Below, piece after piece: positions 10,799 to 17,421 of a stretch of DNA of 64,000 nucleotides (positions are counted from its first letter, which is position 1; each line of letters starts with the position of its first letter). The DNA lies in contig DATIDG010000024.1 in the NCBI GenBank assembly GCA_035456405.1, forward strand, positions 1 through 64,000. Reading direction: 5' to 3'. The position numbers and the translations under genes are program-made. Origin of the DNA: JAGVSZ01 sp035456405. GTDB lineage: Bacteria; Pseudomonadota; Gammaproteobacteria; Burkholderiales; SG8-39. Under the pieces are notes generated by a model that worked only from the letters and a program-made list of their open reading frames with translations, ran no database searches and was not told where the DNA came from.

Positions 10799-11779
10799 AT
10801 GAAGTTCCGGCTCCTTGGCCGCACCGGCGTCCACGTCTCGCAGCTCTGCTTAGGCACGATGTCCTTCGGCGGCGATGCCGACGAGAGCGCGTCGGCAGCG
10901 ATGTACAAGGCGTGCCGCGACGCGGGCATCAACTTCTTCGACACCGCCAACCAGTACAGCGGCGGGCGCTCGGAGACGATCCTCGGCGGGCTGATCCAGG
11001 GCCACCGCGACGAGCTGGTGATCGCCACCAAGTGCTTCAATCCCACCGGGCCCGACATCAATGGGCGCGGCCTCTCCCGCCGCCACATCACGCGCGCCGT
11101 GGAAGAGAGCCTGGAGCGGCTGCGGACCGACCGCGTCGAGGTCTATTACCTGCACCAGCAGGACGCATCGACGCCCCTCGAGGAGTCGCTACGCGCGCTC
11201 GAGGACCTCGTGCGCGCCGGCAAGATCCTCTATCCGGCGCTCAGCAACCACACCGCCTGGCAGACGCAGAAGTCGGTCGACCTCCAGGAGGCGCAGGGCT
11301 GGGCGCGGCTGCAGGCCATCCAGCCGATGTACAACCTCGTCAAGCGCCAGGCCGAGGTCGAGATCCTGCCGATGGCGGCGGCGAACGGAATCGGGGTCGT
11401 GCCCTACAGCCCCGCGGGCGGGGGCCTGCTCTCGGGCAAGTACGAGCAGAAGGACAAGCCCGCGACGGGGCGACTCGTCGAGAAGGAGCAGTACAACGTC
11501 CGTTACGGCGAGGAGTGGATGCACGAGACGGCGGCGCGCTTCGCCGCGTTCTGCAGGCAGAGCGGCGTGCACCCGATGAGCATGGCGGTCGCATGGACGG
11601 GAAGCCACCCCGCGATCACCGCGCCGATCATCGGCGCGCGCAACGTCGACCAGCTGCAGGCGTCGCTGGACTCGGTTAAGCTCGAGATGACGCCCGAGCT
11701 GCGCGCGGAGATTTCAGCGCTCTCGCGCACGCCGCCGCCCGCCACCGACCGGCTCGAAGAAGCAAAGCCGAAGAAGTAG
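10799..11779 (+). CDS. Aldo/keto reductase
   Basis: 326 residues with the NADPH-dependent aldo/keto reductase TIM-barrel. The catalytic tetrad is visible: D48 (FDTA), Y53 (NQYSGG), K78 (ATK) and H119 (YYLHQQD). The cofactor-binding end reads PIIGARNVDQLQASL. The form is that of the Tas/YajO-type group acting on aldehydes or ketones; the natural substrate cannot be assigned. It ends just before a strong convergent hairpin. Confidence 0.88.
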   Translation: MKFRLLGRTGVHVSQLCLGTMSFGGDADESASAAMYKACRDAGINFFDTANQYSGGRSETILGGLIQGHRDELVIATKCFNPTGPDINGRGLSRRHITRAVEESLERLRTDRVEVYYLHQQDASTPLEESLRALEDLVRAGKILYPALSNHTAWQTQKSVDLQEAQGWARLQAIQPMYNLVKRQAEVEILPMAAANGIGVVPYSPAGGGLLSGKYEQKDKPATGRLVEKEQYNVRYGEEWMHETAARFAAFCRQSGVHPMSMAVAWTGSHPAITAPIIGARNVDQLQASLDSVKLEMTPELRAEISALSRTPPPATDRLEEAKPKK

Positions 11780-11798
11780 CGCGCCGCTCGTCGAACGG

Positions 11799-11826
11799 GC
11801 GCCCGGGCCCGGCGCGGCCCGGGCGC
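11799..11826. terminator. Perfect 11-bp hairpin between convergent genes
   Basis: GCGCCCGGGCC (11799-11809), a 6-base loop and GGCCCGGGCGC (11816-11826) form a fully paired GC stem. It sits between the stops of the aldo/keto reductase (+) and the small exported protein (-). A bidirectional terminator role is likely, although there is no U-tract. Confidence 0.65.
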
Positions 11827-11850
11827 AACCTGCCATGGCTGCCGGCTGGC

Positions 11851-12234
11851 TTACTGCGCCGCGCCCGGCTCGTCGTCCGCATCGAGCCTCTGATGCTGAA
11901 TGATCTTGTTTGTCCGCCACCAGCTCAGCATCGACTCGAAGTCGCCACCAAACTTCTCTTTCTTCAACTGCTCGGTGATGGCGCTGCAGACGGCATGTTC
12001 ATTCGCGTTGACCATTCGCACCGCCGCGGCGTGGTCGCAGATCCAGAAGAGCCGTTCGAGATCGGCGTCCTGGACCCGGGTGTCGCGAACCTCTGTCGGC
12101 CGCGGCGCGTCGAGCCGTCGTGCCGCCGTGGCGTCGACTGAAGTCCAGGCCAGCAGCGCCGCGCCGACCGCTGCCAGCGTGGCGAGTTTCGTCAGGGGTG
12201 CGGAACCGTGTGGCTTCCGGGACGTCGTGAGCAT
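11851..12234 (-). CDS. Small exported protein of unknown function
   Basis: 127 residues. The ATG at 12234 is supported by AAAGGAGG 8 bases upstream. An N-terminal signal or anchor (about 14-38) is followed by a helical mature part with two cysteines, DLERLFWICDHAA and EHAVCSAITEQLK, then FESMLSWWRTNK. I recall similar short exported proteins in betaproteobacteria, without a known role. It is divergent from the Crp/Fnr regulator. The shared 221-base region carries the palindrome at 12341, so it may be a target of that regulator. Confidence 0.7.
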   Translation of the reverse strand: MLTTSRKPHGSAPLTKLATLAAVGAALLAWTSVDATAARRLDAPRPTEVRDTRVQDADLERLFWICDHAAAVRMVNANEHAVCSAITEQLKKEKFGGDFESMLSWWRTNKIIQHQRLDADDEPGAAQ

Positions 12235-12273
12235 GATCCATGCCTCCTTTGCGTTGTGTTTGGACCTACGGGT

Positions 12274-12302
12274 GCCGTTGCACCGCGTGGCGTGGCAACG
12301 GC
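12274..12302. other. Stem-loop GCCGTTGC/GCAACGGC in divergent region
   Basis: GCCGTTGC (12274-12281) and GCAACGGC (12295-12302) pair perfectly around a 13-base loop. It lies about 40 bases upstream of the small exported protein start, in its likely 5' leader. It could be a leader structure or a regulator site. Confidence 0.3.
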
Positions 12303-12340
12303 AACGGGACCAAAGGTAGGGGAGGCGCCGGTTCGAGTAA

Positions 12341-12354
12341 GTGCGTTTACGCAC
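12341..12354. promoter_or_regulatory. Palindrome GTGCGTTTACGCAC, candidate Crp/Fnr-type operator
   Basis: A perfect 14-base palindrome lies 101 bases before the Crp/Fnr-type gene and 106 bases before the divergent exported-protein gene. A near copy (GTGCGTAAGCGCAC) is at 16666-16679. Dyad symmetry, size and repeated divergent position suit a Crp/Fnr-family dimer, most simply the product of the adjacent gene acting on itself. Confidence 0.5.
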
Positions 12355-12455
12355 CCCGAGCAGGCGAACGAGACGATCCGCATCGAGCCACGATCGTTTC
12401 GTCGCACGATCGACGGTTACAGGACAGCGGTATCCTCGTGGGTGGAGCCTTTGCC

Positions 12456-13166
12456 ATGCCACGGGACCAGCATCCCTCGAGCCTCGGCCTGCGGAGCATC
12501 GCGCTGCTCGACGCGCTGCCCGCCGAGCGCGTGGACGCGCTCGCGCGCGAGTGTGCGTGGCGGAACTACGTTCCCGACCAGCAGATCATCTCGCGCGAGG
12601 CGGACGACCGCGACCTGTACCTGATCGTCTCCGGCCGTGTCCGCGTCACGACCTACTCGGCGGGCGGGCGGCAGGTGACTTTTCGCGACCTGGGCGCGGG
12701 CGATTGCTTCGGCGACGTCGCCGCGATCGACGGCAAGCCGCGCTCTGCGGACGTCGTCGCGCTCGAGAGCAGTCTGCTCGCCGCGATGCCGCCGGCGGTG
12801 TTCTGGCGCCTGGTCCGCGAGAATCCGTCGGTCGCGGAGTACCTGCTGCGGCGGCTCGCGGGCCTCGTGCGGGGGCTCTCCGAACGCGTCATCGATCTCA
12901 GCACGCTCGGCGTGCAGAACCGCATCCACGCCGAGCTGCTGCGCCTCGCGCGCGAGGCGGGCGTGACGGGCAACACGGCCCGCATCGACCCCGCGCCGAA
13001 GCACACCGACATCGCGAGCCGGGTGAGCACCTACCGCGAGCAGGTGACCCGCGAGCTCTCGGCGCTCGTCAAGGCCGGCATTCTCGAGCGCGGCGAGCAC
13101 GCGCTCGTGATCCTCGACCTCGCGCGCCTCGAGCGCATCGTCGAGGAAGTGCGCGGCGCCGCCTGA
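12456..13166 (+). CDS. Crp/Fnr-family transcriptional regulator
   Basis: 236 residues from the ATG at 12456 (GGTGGAG upstream). The N-terminal effector barrel has the phosphate-binding cassette FGDVAAIDGKPRSADV. Here the Arg96-Ser97 pair of cAMP-binding Crp proteins is kept and Glu is replaced by Asp, so cyclic nucleotide binding is plausible. There is no FNR-type cysteine cluster. A dimerisation helix is followed by a winged helix-turn-helix (HTDIASRVSTYREQVTRELSAL). It converges with a class III cyclase gene, the two stops being 9 bases apart. Regulator and cyclase are a natural pair, though this is inference. Confidence 0.87.
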   Translation: MPRDQHPSSLGLRSIALLDALPAERVDALARECAWRNYVPDQQIISREADDRDLYLIVSGRVRVTTYSAGGRQVTFRDLGAGDCFGDVAAIDGKPRSADVVALESSLLAAMPPAVFWRLVRENPSVAEYLLRRLAGLVRGLSERVIDLSTLGVQNRIHAELLRLAREAGVTGNTARIDPAPKHTDIASRVSTYREQVTRELSALVKAGILERGEHALVILDLARLERIVEEVRGAA

Positions 13167-13175
13167 GCGCGTCGC

Positions 13176-16100
13176 TTACGCAGCCTCCGCTTCAGCGCGC
13201 TCCAGCCAGAAGCGCATGTCCAGGTCGCGGAACATCGTCATCGCGAGCGCAAAGTGGTCGCGGGCCGCATCGGGGCTTGCCGTCTTGCGGTACACCCGGC
13301 CGAGGCCGAGGTGGCAGTGCGCGACAAGCGGGCGCATGCCGAGCTCGTCGGCGAGCGCCATCGCCTCGCGATAGTGGCCTGCGGAGGCCTCGGCGTCCGG
13401 CCCCTCGCGCGCGCACCCGACCTCGCCGAAGAGGCGCAGGGCCCACGCTTCCAGTCCGCGCTGACCGTGCTCGCGCGCAACCGCCAAAGCCCGCTCGGCA
13501 AGGCCGATCGCCTCCTCCTGTTCGCCTGCGAGCAGACGCGCCTCGCCCAGATGCACGATCGCGGGCGTGGCGAACATCGTGAGACCGGTGGATTCTCCGG
13601 ACGCCAGCGCCTGCTGCAGCAGCTCCAGGCCCTCCGGAACGCGCCCGGACAGCGTGTACACGTAGCCGAGCATCTCTGTCAGAGGCGGCGCCAGGAAGTG
13701 CAGGTTCCACTCGCGGCACAGCGCGACTCCGCGTTCGAGCAAGGGGACCGCGTGACGGAGATCACCAGTGACCCCGTAGACGTGCCCTAGACCGCGGCAC
13801 GCAAAGGCCAGGCTGTAGGGGTGATTGAGTGTTTCGGCCAGCTGGACCGCCTTGTGCCCGAGATTCATCCCTTCCTCGAACTCGCCCCGCTCGGCCAGGG
13901 CCCACGCCCAGAAGACTCGGCCCATCACGATCGGAAATCCCGCCATGCCGAACCTCTCGCGACCGTGATCCCCTTCGAGCGGCTCGATGGTCTTCGCGAA
14001 GAAGTCCCCGGCGCGGCCGTAGTCGCCGGCAGCGAGGTATGCGGTACCGAGGTAGTAATTGGCCGCGACCGTGAGCGGGAGATCGCGGAGCTTCGCGGCG
14101 ATCTCCTGGACCTGCAGCGCGAACTTGCACGAGTCCGCCGAGTGACCGGTCAGCCGGGCGTGCTCGCTCGAGTACGCGAGGATCAGTCCCAGCCGGCGCT
14201 GATCGTCGAGGGCGCGCGCCACGCGTTCGGCTTCGCGCAGGTGCCCGAGCCCGGCTTCCAGCTCTCCCAGCGGAAAGAGCGAGTTGCGGAGACCGAGCCG
14301 GAGATCGACCGCCTGCTCCAGCGTGGCGGATGACTTCGGAAGGTGCGCGAGCGCGGCGAGCGCTTGCTCGTGGCACGCGACCGCCTCGCGGTGCGCCGAG
14401 CGGGCGAAAGCCCGGCTGCCCGCCTGGTGGAGGTACCGTACGGCCTTCTCCCAGAGCTCGCCGCGGACTGCGTGGTGGGCGAGACGCTCGACCTGCTCGG
14501 TGAGGCGGTCGGCATGCAGCGTCTCGAGCGCCTCGACGATCCGCGCGTGCAGGGCTTGCCTGCGATCGTGGATCAGGCTCCCGTAGGTGACCTGGTACGT
14601 GAGCGCGTGCTTGAACGTGTATTCGAGTTCCGGGAAGAGGCGCGCTTCGTAGAGGAACTCGGCGGCCTGGAGGTGCGCGAGGCCCCGGTGCAGTGCCTCG
14701 TCCGGCTGGTCGCCGATCGCCTGGAGCAGCGAGAAAGGCACTTCCTCGCCGATCACGGCCGCCGCCTGGAGCAGGCGCTTCTCCTCGAGCGGAAGGCGGT
14801 CGATCCGCGCCGCCAGAACCGCCTGCACCGTCGCCGGTACCTGGGCGCTCGTGGGTTCCTTGACCAGGAGATACGCGCCGCGCTCGCCCTCCAGAACGCG
14901 GGTCTCCGCCAGGGTCCGGATGCTTTCCTCCAGGAAGAACGGGTTTCCCTGGGTCCGGGCGATCAGCGCCTGCTTTAGGGGCTCGACACTCGGATCGGGT
15001 CCGAGTAGCGCCGCGAGTAGCTCCTCGGCGCTCTCCGGCGGCAGGGGGTCGATCCTCAGCTGCGTGTAGTAGCTGCGGCTTCCCCAGCCGTGCTGGTACT
15101 CGGGCCGGTAATTGACGAGGAGCAGCAGGCGGGCCATCGGCAGGCTGTCGACCAGGCTGTCCAGCAGCGCCTGCGTTTCGGAGTCGATCCAGTGCAGGTC
15201 TTCGAGGGCGAGGCCGAGGGGCTGGACCTGGCTCTCGCGCAACAGCAGCCGCTTCAGGGCGTCCAGGGTGCGCTGCCGCCGCTGCGGGGGATCGAGCGCC
15301 TCCCACTGTGGGTCGCCGACGGGCACGTCGAGAAGGGCGAGGAACGCCGGCAGCGCGGGCTCGAGCGCGCGGTCCAGCGAGACGATCTTGCCGGTAACTT
15401 TCTCGCGGATCTTGCGCGCGTCGTCGCGGGGTTCGAGCTGGAAGTACGACTTGAGCAAGTCGATGATGGGCAGGTAGAGACTCGACTTGCTGTAGGACGC
15501 CGTGCCGGTCTCTAGAACGAGCCAGCCGTGGGTCCGGTGGGAATGGATGAACTCCCAGAACAGGCGAGACTTGCCTACCCCGGGCTCGCCAACCAGAGCG
15601 ACTACCTGGCCGCGGCCGGCCCGGGCCTTGTCCAGCGCATTCCGCAGCACCTGCTGTTCGACGTCGCGGCCGACGAACCGCGTGAGTCCGCGCGCCGCCG
15701 CCGCCTCCATGCGCGAGCGCAGACTGCCCGCACCCGTTACCTCGTAGACCTCGATCGGGTCCGCAAGCCCCTTGACCCGCGCGGGACCGAGCGGCTTGAC
15801 CTGCACGTACCCCTCGGAGAGCGCGAGGCTGTCGGCGGTCACGAGGATCGTGCCGGCCGCCGCCATCTGCTCCATGCGCGAGGCGAGGTGCGTCGTTTGC
15901 CCCACCGCGGTGTAATCCATGCGGAGGTCGCTCCCGACGGATCGCACGACGACCTCGCCGGAATTCAAGCCCACGCGGATCTGCGGCATCAGCCCTTCGC
16001 GACGACGCATGTCCTCCGCATGGCGCCTTACCGCCTCCTGTATCCGCAATGCGGCGTAGCACGCCCGCACCGCGTGGTCTTCGTGGGCGATCGGCGCACC

Positions 16101-16538
16101 GAAGAGCGCCATGATGCCGTCGCCCATGACCTGGTTGACCGTGCCCTCGTAGTGGTGGACGGCGCTCATCATGAGCTCGAGCAGCGGGTCGAGCAGCTTC
16201 CGGGCTTCCTCCGGGTCGCGGTCCGCGAGCAGCTCCATCGAGCCCTTCATGTCCGCGAACAGCACCGTGACCTGTTTGCGCTCGCCTTCGAGGGTGGCCT
16301 TCGAGGTCAGGATCCGTTCTGCGAGGTGCTTCGGGGTGTAGGCCTCCGGGGATGCGTAGCGGGGCTGCGCCGGCGCAGGAACGCTCGAACCCACCGGCTT
16401 CCCGCACTCCGGGCAGAACTTCGCGGTCGGGCCCACCGGGCCGCCGCAGCTCGCACAGGGTCGCGTGAAGGGCGCTGCGCACTCTTCGCAGAACTTTGCC
16501 CGTGGCGGGTTCTCGTGGTTGCACCGAGGACACTGCAT
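13176..16538 (-). CDS. Zinc-ribbon / class III adenylate-guanylate cyclase / AAA ATPase / TPR protein
   Basis: 1120 residues from the ATG at 16538 (GGGAGGGGG upstream). Two zinc ribbons come first (C3, C6, C17, C20; C28, C31, C42, C45). A class III cyclase domain follows (about 85-270) with metal aspartates D96 (FADMKGS) and D140 (GDGIMALFG) and transition-state Arg221. The usual Asn in GxxxNxAxR is His217. An AAA/STAND-type ATPase follows, with Walker A GEPGVGKS (317-324), and then a long TPR-like helical tail. No membrane segment is seen. Proteins of this form are putative signalling cyclases; product and trigger are unknown. Metal residues are intact, so activity is expected. Confidence 0.87.
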   Translation of the reverse strand: MQCPRCNHENPPRAKFCEECAAPFTRPCASCGGPVGPTAKFCPECGKPVGSSVPAPAQPRYASPEAYTPKHLAERILTSKATLEGERKQVTVLFADMKGSMELLADRDPEEARKLLDPLLELMMSAVHHYEGTVNQVMGDGIMALFGAPIAHEDHAVRACYAALRIQEAVRRHAEDMRRREGLMPQIRVGLNSGEVVVRSVGSDLRMDYTAVGQTTHLASRMEQMAAAGTILVTADSLALSEGYVQVKPLGPARVKGLADPIEVYEVTGAGSLRSRMEAAAARGLTRFVGRDVEQQVLRNALDKARAGRGQVVALVGEPGVGKSRLFWEFIHSHRTHGWLVLETGTASYSKSSLYLPIIDLLKSYFQLEPRDDARKIREKVTGKIVSLDRALEPALPAFLALLDVPVGDPQWEALDPPQRRQRTLDALKRLLLRESQVQPLGLALEDLHWIDSETQALLDSLVDSLPMARLLLLVNYRPEYQHGWGSRSYYTQLRIDPLPPESAEELLAALLGPDPSVEPLKQALIARTQGNPFFLEESIRTLAETRVLEGERGAYLLVKEPTSAQVPATVQAVLAARIDRLPLEEKRLLQAAAVIGEEVPFSLLQAIGDQPDEALHRGLAHLQAAEFLYEARLFPELEYTFKHALTYQVTYGSLIHDRRQALHARIVEALETLHADRLTEQVERLAHHAVRGELWEKAVRYLHQAGSRAFARSAHREAVACHEQALAALAHLPKSSATLEQAVDLRLGLRNSLFPLGELEAGLGHLREAERVARALDDQRRLGLILAYSSEHARLTGHSADSCKFALQVQEIAAKLRDLPLTVAANYYLGTAYLAAGDYGRAGDFFAKTIEPLEGDHGRERFGMAGFPIVMGRVFWAWALAERGEFEEGMNLGHKAVQLAETLNHPYSLAFACRGLGHVYGVTGDLRHAVPLLERGVALCREWNLHFLAPPLTEMLGYVYTLSGRVPEGLELLQQALASGESTGLTMFATPAIVHLGEARLLAGEQEEAIGLAERALAVAREHGQRGLEAWALRLFGEVGCAREGPDAEASAGHYREAMALADELGMRPLVAHCHLGLGRVYRKTASPDAARDHFALAMTMFRDLDMRFWLERAEAEAA

Positions 16539-16665
16539 CGTGGGACCCCCTCCCGCAGACGCTAGTGTGCCACCACCCCATTCCGGCGCCCCGCCCGGCA
16601 CACGCTGGCGCCGCGGGACTAAGCCGGCGCGCGCCGCGCCTTAATCCGTCGACCTGAGCCTCGAG

Positions 16666-16679
16666 GTGCGTAAGCGCAC
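16666..16679. promoter_or_regulatory. Palindrome GTGCGTAAGCGCAC, second copy of candidate operator
   Basis: It lies 127 bases before the cyclase start (-) and 78 bases before the HExxH-protein start (+). It shares GTGCG...CGCAC and the same length with the site at 12341-12354. The two sites frame the Crp/cyclase block, one in each divergent region. Confidence 0.5.
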
Positions 16680-16757
16680 TTTCAGGCGGCGTCCCGCTCC
16701 CTAGCCTTCGAACTGTCGTCGTCGCGGTCAACGACCGCAGGATTCGAAGGAGAGGTC

Positions 16758-17372
16758 ATGAATCGCTTCGTTCGCTTGTCCGCCGTGCTCGCGCTCGCGG
16801 CGTGCCTGAGCCCTGCCCTCGGCGGCGAGCGCGTCTCGATTGCCGCACCCGTGAAGCTGCGCTTCGATCCCCGGTTCACTTTCGAGGCCGTCGCGCAGCG
16901 CATGAACGTCACGCTCCGCCGGGAGGTTCCGCTTCCGGCCGTCTTCCTCGAGAGCTCGACGCCGCTCGCCCAGTTCCAAGATGCGATGGAGCGCCAGTGG
17001 CAATTCCGGCCACCGCTCGTCGCCAATGCCTACTCGATCGAGCGCAACGAGATCTATCTGAGCGACGACGCGTCCTTTTACCTGCGGCTCAAGCGGTCGA
17101 TCGACGACTCGCTCGCGCACGAGTTCGTGCACTACATCCAGGCGATGTACTTTAACGAGGACCTCTCCACCGACGGCTGCGAGGTCCAGGCGGTCGAGAT
17201 CCAGCGGTGGTTCCGGGAGGCCCACATGCGCGAGAGCCGCGAGACGGTGGCGCAGGCAGAGGCCACCGGGCCTGCGTCAGCGGACGACGCGCCGAAGTGC
17301 GTGCTGGTGCCGGGAGACGCCGGCACCCGGGCGGTGCGGTGCGCGACGGGATCGCGCCCGATTTCGGGCTGA
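16758..17372 (+). CDS. Exported HExxH putative metalloprotease
   Basis: 204 residues with a signal peptide (about 1-23) and a strong ribosome site (GAAGGAGAGG). The motif HEFVH (H121, E122, H125) lies on a helix, SLAHEFVHYIQ. It is followed by TDGCEVQAVEIQRWF, whose Glu142 or Glu147 could be the third zinc ligand, as in gluzincins. The protein is therefore a candidate periplasmic zinc peptidase, short for a full protease. No specific family is recognised with certainty. It shares a divergent, palindrome-bearing region with the cyclase gene, suggesting linked control. Confidence 0.65.
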   Translation: MNRFVRLSAVLALAACLSPALGGERVSIAAPVKLRFDPRFTFEAVAQRMNVTLRREVPLPAVFLESSTPLAQFQDAMERQWQFRPPLVANAYSIERNEIYLSDDASFYLRLKRSIDDSLAHEFVHYIQAMYFNEDLSTDGCEVQAVEIQRWFREAHMRESRETVAQAEATGPASADDAPKCVLVPGDAGTRAVRCATGSRPISG

Positions 17373-17382
17373 CCGCTCCCGA

Positions 17383-17411
17383 TCGATCGCGCGGGAACGA
17401 CGCGCGATCGA
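17383..17411. terminator. Perfect 11-bp hairpin between convergent genes
   Basis: TCGATCGCGCG (17383-17393), a 7-base loop and CGCGCGATCGA (17401-17411) pair completely. It sits in the 49 bases between the stops of the HExxH protein (+) and the coiled-coil protein (-) and is probably a bidirectional terminator. Confidence 0.6.
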
Positions 17412-17421
17412 CCGCGATGCG

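Noticed and set aside
13762..16731. A 989-codon frame overlapping the cyclase gene in a shifted register
   Set aside because: Same strand, shifted frame. The cyclase frame has zinc ribbon, cyclase and Walker motifs, while this one has none.
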